A stretch of 64,000 bases of DNA from contig CAYVEC010000007.1 in NCBI GenBank assembly GCA_964450385.1, forward strand, positions 1 to 64,000, written 5' to 3'. The translations under genes were made by a program, and so were the position numbers. This document shows positions 58,685 to 64,000 of the stretch, piece by piece. The notes below the pieces were generated by a model. The model saw nothing but the letters and a program-made list of their open reading frames with translations, made no database searches and was not told the DNA's origin. Within the stretch, counting starts at the first letter, position 1; each line of letters begins with the position of its first letter. The stretch comes from JAKLFA01 sp964450385. GTDB taxonomy: Bacteria > Omnitrophota > Gorgyraeia > Zapsychrales > JANLHA01.

Positions 58685-59449
58685 ATGTTCCGTACAAGCA
58701 ATCCGGCATTACGACCAGAGGCTTTTCGTGAGGCCCAGGGGTACGGCGGTGAGGTCATGACGATCTCCGGGGCCGTGAATAAGTGCTTTATCCTTTTGGC
58801 GCTGATCGCCTTATCAGCGTCGTGGATTTGGGGGAAGATGATGAGCGCGCCCTTGGCTGAGTATGGGGCAGCGCCGATCAATGTTTCGTTTCAGGGATAT
58901 GTGGTCTTTGGGGCCGTGGCCGGATTTGTGTTGGCCTTGGTCACGATCTTTAAAAAAGAATGGGCGCGGATCACAGCTCCGCTCTATGCGCTCTGCGAGG
59001 GGCTTGTATTAGGCGGCATCTCAGCGCTTTATCAGTACCAGTACGGCGGGATCGTGCTTCAGGCTGTTGGCCTGACCCTGGCCGTGACGGTGACCATGCT
59101 TGTGATCTATCAGACCCGGTTGATCCAGGTGGATCAAAAGTTTTTGATGGGGCTGAGCATGGCCATGGGCGGGCTGCTCATTGTCTATCTCTGTAATTGG
59201 ATCTTCATGTTTTTTGGCCGCGAGCTCTCGTTTATCTACAGCTCATCACCGATGGGAATTATCTTTAGCCTTTTTGTCTGCGCTCTCGCTGCGTTCAATC
59301 TCCTCGTTGACTTTTGGGTGATCGAGGAAGGGGCGCGTCAAGGCGCGCCGAAACACATGGAATGGTATGCGGCGTTTGGGCTCATGGTGACCCTGGTTTG
59401 GTTATACCTCGAGATCCTTCGACTCTTGGCAAAGGCTCGCCGACGATAA
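58685..59449 (+). CDS. Bax inhibitor-1/YccA-family membrane protein
   Basis: A 254-residue protein with about seven membrane segments, of the BI-1 family (YetJ/YccA type). It carries NPALRPEAF and MTISGAVNKCFILLAL at the N-terminus, YALCEGLVLGGIS in segment 4-5, and GMSMAMGG-like LMGLSMAMGG, MEWYAAFGLMVTLVWLYLEIL at the C-terminus, where conserved acidic residues gate Ca2+ leak in YetJ. AAGGAGGGG is placed for the ATG at 58685 rather than 58682. It ends at a strong terminator. Physiological role unknown. Confidence 0.92.
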   Translation: MFRTSNPALRPEAFREAQGYGGEVMTISGAVNKCFILLALIALSASWIWGKMMSAPLAEYGAAPINVSFQGYVVFGAVAGFVLALVTIFKKEWARITAPLYALCEGLVLGGISALYQYQYGGIVLQAVGLTLAVTVTMLVIYQTRLIQVDQKFLMGLSMAMGGLLIVYLCNWIFMFFGRELSFIYSSSPMGIIFSLFVCALAAFNLLVDFWVIEEGARQGAPKHMEWYAAFGLMVTLVWLYLEILRLLAKARRR

Positions 59450-59465
59450 AAAAATGACGTTTCGC

Positions 59466-59499
59466 ACCGGGCAGGGAGACATCTCTGCCCGGTTTTTTT
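59466..59499 (+). terminator. Intrinsic terminator after BI-1 gene
   Basis: ACCGGGCAGGGAGA (59466-59479) and TCTCTGCCCGGT (59482-59493) form a strong stem with a single bulge, followed by TTTTTTT. The stem separates the plus-strand operon from the convergent thpR. Confidence 0.9.
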
Positions 59500-60079
59500 A
59501 TGCCAGGGGGACGGAGGCCAGGGCTGTATATTCAGATCCCTGTGGGGTCAGGGTGCTTTGATAAAGGGTCAGGGCCGTGAACGACCCTTCCCAGGGTGGA
59601 AGAAAGCCTGGTGCGTCGATGTCGTTCAGAGTCTCGGGATCGGGACGGGCTGTGAGCCGCGCGAGGGTCAGGTGGGGGATCAGGATCTCGGAGGGCCGGG
59701 AGAATCCGAGGGGGATCAGGGCGTTATTGAGGGCCTCGTAAATTGAAGCGATAAGGGGGGGTTCCCGTGAGGAGCCGATCCAGAGGATCCGGGGCCGGTT
59801 GAGGTCAGGGAAACATCCGAACCGATCGAAGGTGAGGGTCACGCGAACGGGCGTCGGGAACCAGGTCGAAAGCCCTGTCGTGATCATTCGTACTGTTAGA
59901 GGATCGCATTCGCCAAGAAAGCGCATCGTGAGATGGATATTCGATGGCGGGAGCCATCGGGCAGGGAGCCGGAACGTTCGGAGACGGTCTTGAAGTGCGG
60001 TGAATTTTCGCGTATCGTCGAGAGAAGGGGTTAGGGCCAGAAAACAACGGATCGTTGTTTCAGTGGTTTTTTCGGGCAT
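59498..60079 (-). CDS. thpR: RNA 2',3'-cyclic phosphodiesterase ThpR (2H family)
   Basis: A 193-residue 2H phosphoesterase that hydrolyses RNA with 2',3'-cyclic phosphate ends. The two HxT motifs are HLTMRFLGE near residue 49 and HLTLARL near 136, arranged symmetrically. The family commonly sits beside cinA and recA in bacterial genomes; here the upstream gene on the same strand is pncC, 8 bases away. Two catalytic His and Thr residues are retained. Small N-terminal addition of about 10 polar residues. Confidence 0.92.
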   Translation of the reverse strand: MPEKTTETTIRCFLALTPSLDDTRKFTALQDRLRTFRLPARWLPPSNIHLTMRFLGECDPLTVRMITTGLSTWFPTPVRVTLTFDRFGCFPDLNRPRILWIGSSREPPLIASIYEALNNALIPLGFSRPSEILIPHLTLARLTARPDPETLNDIDAPGFLPPWEGSFTALTLYQSTLTPQGSEYTALASVPLA

Positions 60080-60087
60080 GGGAACGG

Positions 60088-60555
60088 TCAGGTTAAGAAT
60101 TCGAGCAGGAGATCAAGGGCCTGGGTGGCGGCCTGCTGTTTGATCTGGGTACGCGTCCCGGGGAATTTGCATTTGAGGCACAGGGTCTCGTCCTCGGTCG
60201 CGATCGCGATAAAAACCAGGCCAACGGGCTTGGCTCGAGTGCCGCCGCCGGGTCCAGCGATGCCTGAGATCCCGATTCCAAAATTTGTTTGTATCATGAG
60301 CCGCACGCCACGCGCCATGGCAATGGCCACATCCTGGGATACGGCGCCCTGATCCCGGAGCAGGTCAAACGGGACTTTGAGGAGATTGATTTTCGCGGTA
60401 TTGCTGTAGGCCACGATTCCGAGGGTCATGGCCTCAGAGGCCTTGGGCACATTGGTGAGCCGATGGGCGAGGAGTCCGCCAGAACACGATTCGGCAACGG
60501 CCAGAGTTTGATGATTTTCAATGAGAAGGGAGATGACCTTTTCTTCTTTAAGCAT
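60088..60555 (-). CDS. pncC: CinA C-terminal domain / nicotinamide-nucleotide amidase PncC
   Basis: A 155-residue single-domain CinA_C protein. It deamidates nicotinamide mononucleotide to NaMN in pyridine-nucleotide salvage. The motifs LAVAESCSGGLLAHRLTNV, GIVAYSNTAKINLL, VSQDVAIAMARGVR and IGISGIAGPGGGT include the Ser/Lys/Thr catalytic set. No N-terminal molybdopterin-like domain, as in E. coli PncC. The ATG at 60555 has no Shine-Dalgarno but a TATAAT six bases before it, so leaderless translation is likely; an ATG at 60615 would add a 20-residue hydrophobic prefix with no family match. Confidence 0.9.
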   Translation of the reverse strand: MLKEEKVISLLIENHQTLAVAESCSGGLLAHRLTNVPKASEAMTLGIVAYSNTAKINLLKVPFDLLRDQGAVSQDVAIAMARGVRLMIQTNFGIGISGIAGPGGGTRAKPVGLVFIAIATEDETLCLKCKFPGTRTQIKQQAATQALDLLLEFLT

Positions 60556-60561
60556 ACATAT

Positions 60562-60567
60562 ATTATA
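60562..60567 (-). promoter_or_regulatory. -10 box of pncC-thpR with leaderless start
   Basis: On the minus strand TATAAT is followed after six bases by the ATG of pncC. A weak CTTTCA lies 17 bases before it as a possible -35. Transcript would begin near the ATG. Confidence 0.45.
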
Positions 60568-60642
60568 TATAAAAGAAGGGAAAATGAAAGGATAAAATAT
60601 TGAAAAATCCATCATTTTTATTCAATATCACGTACAAATGCC

Positions 60643-60671
60643 TTGACTTTTTTTGATCGTTCCACTATAGT
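60643..60671 (+). promoter_or_regulatory. Promoter of the riboflavin operon
   Basis: TTGACT (60643-60648), a 17-bp spacer and TATAGT (60666-60671). Transcription would start near 60678, at the first base-paired helix of the riboswitch. Confidence 0.75.
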
Positions 60672-60675
60672 AGAC

Positions 60676-60859
60676 ACTACTTTCGGGATTGTTCGGCACC
60701 TCGTGCCGGACCGGGTGAAATTCCCAGCTGGTAGTGATTCATCCGCAGAGGATGAAAAGCCTACGACCCCTGAAACAGTGTTTCTGGGTTGACCAAGTGA
60801 AGCGGTCATTGGATCGCGAGTCTTGGGCCAATAGTATAGCCTAGATGGGAGAAAGTAAC
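60676..60859 (+). ncRNA. FMN riboswitch (RFN element)
   Basis: Aptamer leader that binds FMN and shuts off riboflavin genes. Signature blocks of the RFN element are present in order: the GGGTGAAATTCCC block at 60713-60725, GGTAGT and GCCTACGACC, then the asymmetric second half with GGGCCAATAGTATAGCC and the closing GATGGGAGAAAGT at 60845-60857. The closing helix pairs CTACTTTC near 60678 with GAAAGT near 60851. Some loops differ from the consensus (AAGTGAAG and GCCAATAGT where GCCGACGGT is usual). It controls ribBA-ribH and following genes, by the terminator 60 bases downstream. Confidence 0.92.
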
Positions 60860-60918
60860 GGCATTAGGTGCCGCATGCTGAAGGAAAGCGGATAGGATGG
60901 TGCGTCCGTTCTCATATT

Positions 60919-60950
60919 ATCCCGAGAGAGATCTTGGGATTTTTTATTTT
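60919..60950 (+). terminator. Riboswitch expression-platform terminator
   Basis: ATCCCGAGA (60919-60927) and TCTTGGGAT (60932-60940) form a 9-bp stem with one G-T pair and a GAGA loop, followed by TTTTTTATTTT. It lies between aptamer and ribBA, so FMN binding is expected to favour it and stop transcription. Confidence 0.85.
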
Positions 60951-61006
60951 GGCAGAGGCTAGGGAAGGGATCTTTTAACGGGGGTATCCAACAAAGAGAG
61001 AGGGAT

Positions 61007-62212
61007 ATGTTCAGTCGGATCGAAGAGATTGTGGAGGATTTGAAAAAGGGAAGGATCGTTGTCGTCATGGATGATGAGGGCAGGGAGAATGAAGGGGATC
61101 TCTTGGTCGCGGCCCAGTTCATTACACCGGAAGCGATCAATTTCATGGCGCGATATGCCCGCGGATTGATCTGCGTCCCGATGGAACCGGACCGTCTGCG
61201 TGAATTGGGTCTGCATCCGATGAAGGACAATATCCTGTCGCATCAGCAGCATAAGCGGAGCAATACCGGATGGGCGATTTCGGTTGATGCGGCCCACGGC
61301 ATCACGACAGGGATCTCTGCCCACGATAGGGCGCGGACCGTGGAGGTTCTTATCGACCCTGCGACTAAGCCGAGCGATCTCGAGACTCCAGGACACTTGT
61401 TCCCTCTTGAGGCCCGCCGGGGCGGGGTCTTGGTTCGCGCGGGGCATACCGAGGCCTCGGTTGACCTGATGCGGCTGGCGGACTTGTATCCGGCTGGGGT
61501 CATCTGCGAGATCATGAATGAGGATGGGACCATGGCCCGGACCGACGACATCAAGAAATTCGCTAAGACGCACGGGTTAAAGATCTGTTCGATCGCGAGC
61601 CTGATCGAGTATCGCCGGAAATATGAGCAGATGGTCGAACGGGTCTCGGAGGCCGAGATCCCGACGGAATATGGAACGTTCCGCATGGTCGGTTACCGAT
61701 CCGGACTGGATGAGCAGACTCATTTGGCCTTGATCATGGGTCAGGTGAAAGGAGCGGTCCCGGAACTCGTCCGGGTTCAGTCAGAGTGCCTGACCGGCGA
61801 TGTCTTCGGTTCCTTGCGGTGTGATTGCCGCGATCAGCTTGAGGCCTCGATGAAGGCGATTGCGGAAAACGGGCAGGGGGTTATTCTTTATATGCGGCAG
61901 GAGGGCCGGGGGATCGGCCTTTTGAACAAGTTAAAGGCCTATACCCTTCAGGATCAGGGCATGGACACGGTTGAGGCGAATGAGGCCTTGGGGTTTGCCG
62001 ACGACCTGAGGGATTACGGGATCGGGGCGCAGATCCTGGCGGACCTGGGGGTCCAAAAGATCCGGCTGTTGACCAACAACCCTCGGAAGATCGTCGGGCT
62101 TGAAGGGTACGGGTTGAGCGTGGTTGAACGTGTTCCGCTCACGATCGCGCCGACGAAACATAATGAACGGTACCTGAAGACGAAAAAAGAAAAATTGGGT
62201 CATTTGATCTAG
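61007..62212 (+). CDS. ribBA: Bifunctional 3,4-dihydroxy-2-butanone-4-phosphate synthase / GTP cyclohydrolase II
   Basis: A 401-residue cytoplasmic enzyme for the two branches of riboflavin synthesis. Domain 1 (about 1-205, RibB) makes dihydroxybutanone phosphate from ribulose-5-phosphate: DDEGRENEGDLLVAA (metal/acid site), HSLARGLIC-type YARGLICVPM and RAGHTEASVDL. Domain 2 (about 210-401, RibA) opens GTP: zinc cysteines C261, C272 and C274 in CLTGDVFGSLRCDC, RQEGRGIGL and NNPRK. All catalytic residues are present. First gene after the FMN riboswitch, with GAGAGAGGGAT before the ATG. Confidence 0.97.
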   Translation: MFSRIEEIVEDLKKGRIVVVMDDEGRENEGDLLVAAQFITPEAINFMARYARGLICVPMEPDRLRELGLHPMKDNILSHQQHKRSNTGWAISVDAAHGITTGISAHDRARTVEVLIDPATKPSDLETPGHLFPLEARRGGVLVRAGHTEASVDLMRLADLYPAGVICEIMNEDGTMARTDDIKKFAKTHGLKICSIASLIEYRRKYEQMVERVSEAEIPTEYGTFRMVGYRSGLDEQTHLALIMGQVKGAVPELVRVQSECLTGDVFGSLRCDCRDQLEASMKAIAENGQGVILYMRQEGRGIGLLNKLKAYTLQDQGMDTVEANEALGFADDLRDYGIGAQILADLGVQKIRLLTNNPRKIVGLEGYGLSVVERVPLTIAPTKHNERYLKTKKEKLGHLI

Positions 62213-62230
62213 TGGTCAGATAGGGGATGT

Positions 62231-62677
62231 ATGCCAAAACGGGTTCAGAAAAAGATCTACGCGGTCGTGGTGTCTCGTTTTAATGAGTTGATTACCCAGC
62301 ATCTTCTTGATGGGTGTCTGAAGCAGCTCGAGGCCTTGGGGGTCGCGAAGGAGTGTATCGAGGTCATGTGGGTGCCTGGCGCGATCGAGATCCCGTTGGC
62401 GGCCCAGAAATGCCTCAAGCGGCGTTCGGTCTGCGCGGTCATTGCCCTTGGGTGCGTCATTCGGGGCGAGACGTATCATTTTGAATTGGTGGCCCAGGGC
62501 GTGGCCCAGGGCGTGATGCGGGTCATGCTTGATACCGGAAAGCCGATCGCGTTTGGGGTTCTCACCGTTGACACGGTGAATCAGGCGTATGCCCGGGTGA
62601 GGACCAAGGGCGATCATAAAGGGCGCGAGGCGGCCGAGGTCGCCGTGGAGATGGTGCGGCATATCCAGGGAGTTTAA
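62231..62677 (+). CDS. ribH: 6,7-dimethyl-8-ribityllumazine synthase
   Basis: A 148-residue lumazine synthase, which joins the pyrimidine and butanone-phosphate products of the RibBA branch. Motifs VVVSRFNELITQHLLDG, VPGAIEIPLAAQKCL and ALGCVIRGETYHFE are present, with the active-site His in HFE. The usual TGxPVxFGVLTTDTxEQAxxRAG appears as TGKPIAFGVLTVDTVNQA. Eighteen bases after ribBA. Likely assembles as pentamer or icosahedral capsid, as the family does. Confidence 0.96.
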   Translation: MPKRVQKKIYAVVVSRFNELITQHLLDGCLKQLEALGVAKECIEVMWVPGAIEIPLAAQKCLKRRSVCAVIALGCVIRGETYHFELVAQGVAQGVMRVMLDTGKPIAFGVLTVDTVNQAYARVRTKGDHKGREAAEVAVEMVRHIQGV

Positions 62678-62695
62678 ACGTTAGGGGGAACGGCC

Positions 62696-63124
62696 ATGCG
62701 CAAAAGGACTCAGGCTCGGGAATATGCGTTATACATGCTTTATCAGAAGGATATTACCCGGATGGACCTCCCATGGGTGATTAGCAATGTCTGGGAACGC
62801 GAGGGCGAGAGCGATACCGAAGTCCGGGAGTTCGCCGAGCGCCTCGTGGCCGGGATCCAGACGAATATTGAGGCGATCGATGCCAAGATCTCTGCCTACG
62901 CTACGAATTGGCAATTGAAACGTATGGCGATCATCGACCGGAATATTCTGCGGCTCGGCTTGTATGAGCTCGTGTACGCCGACGATATTCCTCCGAAGGT
63001 CAGTATTAACGAGGCGGTCGAATTGGCAAAAAAATTCGGGGATCTCGAGTCGAGCAAATTCGTGAATGGGATCTTGGACAAGATCCACAAGACCGAGGTC
63101 TCTTCACAAGAGAAGGCGCCTTGA
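62696..63124 (+). CDS. nusB: Transcription antitermination factor NusB
   Basis: A 142-residue all-helical RNA-binding protein of the NusB/NusE complex for rRNA antitermination. QAREYALYMLYQKDI, FAERLVAGI, and the C-terminal MAIIDRNILRLGLYELVYAD and KVSINEAVELAKKFGDLESSKFVNGILD are hallmark. The ribH-nusB pairing is a common gene order. The stop overlaps the TTG start of the next gene. Confidence 0.95.
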   Translation: MRKRTQAREYALYMLYQKDITRMDLPWVISNVWEREGESDTEVREFAERLVAGIQTNIEAIDAKISAYATNWQLKRMAIIDRNILRLGLYELVYADDIPPKVSINEAVELAKKFGDLESSKFVNGILDKIHKTEVSSQEKAP

Positions 63125-63951
63125 CGAAACGAGCTGACCTACATATCCACACCTCTTTCTCCGATGGGATCGATGCTCCAGAACGGGTTGTCGAGATCGC
63201 GGTGAAGCGGGGCTTGGCTGCGATCGCGATCACGGATCACGACCAGGTCAACGGGATCGCCCCGGCGCACGCCGCGGCCGAGGGCAGGGGCCTTGAGGTC
63301 ATTCCGGGGATCGAATTGTCCACCGAGCATTCCGGCAAAGATATTCATATGTTAGGTTATTTTGTCGATGTCCAGAACGCCCGTCTCCAGGAGGCCCTGG
63401 CCACGTTCCAATCGGTCCGGGTCTCCCGGGCCCGTCAGATCGTGGCCCGGCTTCGTCAGCACGGATGCGATCGCGTGACCTTTGAGGATGTTGAACCCTT
63501 GGCCGAGACAGCCTCGATCGGTCGGCCCCACATCGCCGCGGTCTTGATCGAGAAGGGGTACGCCCGTGATAATACCGATGCCTTTGAACGATTCATCGGC
63601 GAGGGGTGTCCGTGTTATGTCCCGAAACATAAGCAGTCTCCGTTTGAGGCGATCGACCTGATTCGCTCCTGCGGCGGTGCCGCGGTCATGGCCCATCCGA
63701 TGCGTACCCAGCGAGATGAATTGATCGCGGCGTTTGCTAAGGCCGGCATGGTCGGGATCGAGGCTTGGTATAGCGGGAGTACGCCCAATGAGACTCAGTT
63801 TTATGAACGCCTGGCGCAGAAATACGGCCTTATTGTCACCGGAGGGTCTGACGCCCACGGGTATGCGTATAGTTTGATCGGCCAGGTGACTGTGGATTAT
63901 TCTGTGGTTGAGGCGCTTCGGGCGCGTGCGGGAGTCGGGCATGGCGGATAA
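63121..63951 (+). CDS. PHP-domain phosphoesterase (YciV/RNase AM-like)
   Basis: A 276-residue PHP protein, probably a nucleotide or RNA 5'-phosphoesterase (3',5'-nucleotidase/RNase AM type). Metal-binding blocks are ADLHIHTSFSDG (His residues 8 and 10), AITDHDQVNG near 39, EVIPGIELSTEH near 58 and GGSDAHGYA near 243, with AAVMAHPMRT near 180. It starts with TTG in a TTGA overlap with the nusB stop. PHP proteins in this position often follow nusB-like genes without a known functional link. Confidence 0.87.
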   Translation: MTKRADLHIHTSFSDGIDAPERVVEIAVKRGLAAIAITDHDQVNGIAPAHAAAEGRGLEVIPGIELSTEHSGKDIHMLGYFVDVQNARLQEALATFQSVRVSRARQIVARLRQHGCDRVTFEDVEPLAETASIGRPHIAAVLIEKGYARDNTDAFERFIGEGCPCYVPKHKQSPFEAIDLIRSCGGAAVMAHPMRTQRDELIAAFAKAGMVGIEAWYSGSTPNETQFYERLAQKYGLIVTGGSDAHGYAYSLIGQVTVDYSVVEALRARAGVGHGG

Positions 63952-64000
63952 AACAGACTGCCTCTATATGGAATGCGCCTTGGGGCTTGCCCGTCGGGCA
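63941..64000 (+). CDS. ribD: 5' end of probable RibD (cytidine-deaminase family), cut by the window edge
   Basis: Twenty codons of an ATG-started gene, MADKTDCLYMECALGLARRA, run off the end of the window. The DxxYMxxALxLA pattern is the start of RibD (riboflavin deaminase/reductase) or the related TadA deaminase. The riboswitch-linked rib context favours RibD, which is the missing second step of this operon. The start overlaps the end of the PHP gene by 11 bases, with GGAG upstream. Identification rests on only these residues. Confidence 0.6.
   Translation, partial: MADKTDCLYMECALGLARRA

Overview
The window looks like a chromosomal segment of a Gram-negative bacterium that is not a typical proteobacterium. 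I infer a member of the Omnitrophota (candidate phylum OP3) or a close relative. The reasons are a 1909-residue exported mosaic protein whose N- and C-terminal modules resemble, from memory, those of Omnitrophota giant proteins; a GT4 / DUF4912 / GH57 glycogen-type operon; a PEP-CTERM protein; and several outer-membrane-type proteins ending in Phe. GC content is high, genes are densely packed in operons with clear Shine-Dalgarno sites, and sigma-70-type promoters are recognisable. I saw no tRNA, rRNA, CRISPR array, insertion sequence or prophage.

Layout. About 0-6.8 kb: the tail of a membrane protein, malic enzyme, and on the minus strand opgG-opgH for periplasmic beta-1,2-glucan synthesis, then a pseudouridine synthase. 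6.9-10.8 kb: a 13-repeat secreted protein and a small metal-transport set (outer-membrane-like protein, MerP-like and MerT-like proteins). 10.8-13.8 kb: hybrid-cluster protein, Rrf2 regulator and polyferredoxin, with a 21-bp dyad over the hcp -10 box. 13.9-23.1 kb: a mix of single genes, including a PEP-CTERM protein, a GH94 phosphorylase, a ferritin-VIT1 fusion and a TudS-DUF1722 protein.

23.4-31.5 kb: a complete phosphate module, phoB-phoR then porin-pstS-pstC-pstA-pstB-phoU, with a four-repeat Pho box upstream of the porin. 31.6-34.8 kb: a CBS protein, then a DtxR-family repressor with feoA-feoB under a dyad that lies in its promoter spacer. 34.9-37.3 kb: two convergent glycosyltransferase genes.

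37.4-49.6 kb is the most unusual part. A regulator fusing an XRE helix-turn-helix to a CBM48 glycogen-binding domain leads an operon of a starch/glycogen-synthase-like GT4, a DUF4912 protein with a histone-H1-like tail, a GH57 branching enzyme and a second GH57 enzyme. The giant exported protein follows under its own promoter with a perfect LacI/CcpA-type palindrome. It fuses an alanine-dehydrogenase/transhydrogenase-like module to an alpha-glucan-phosphorylase-like module whose cofactor lysine is replaced. This suggests glucan metabolism linked to a sugar-responsive, glycogen-sensing regulator.

49.6-64 kb holds housekeeping genes: rpsO-pnp, ftsK-rodZ-rimO-pgsA-pgpA and a BI-1 family protein, with pncC-thpR inverted on the minus strand, then an FMN riboswitch with terminator controlling ribBA-ribH-nusB-PHP and the start of probable ribD at the window edge.
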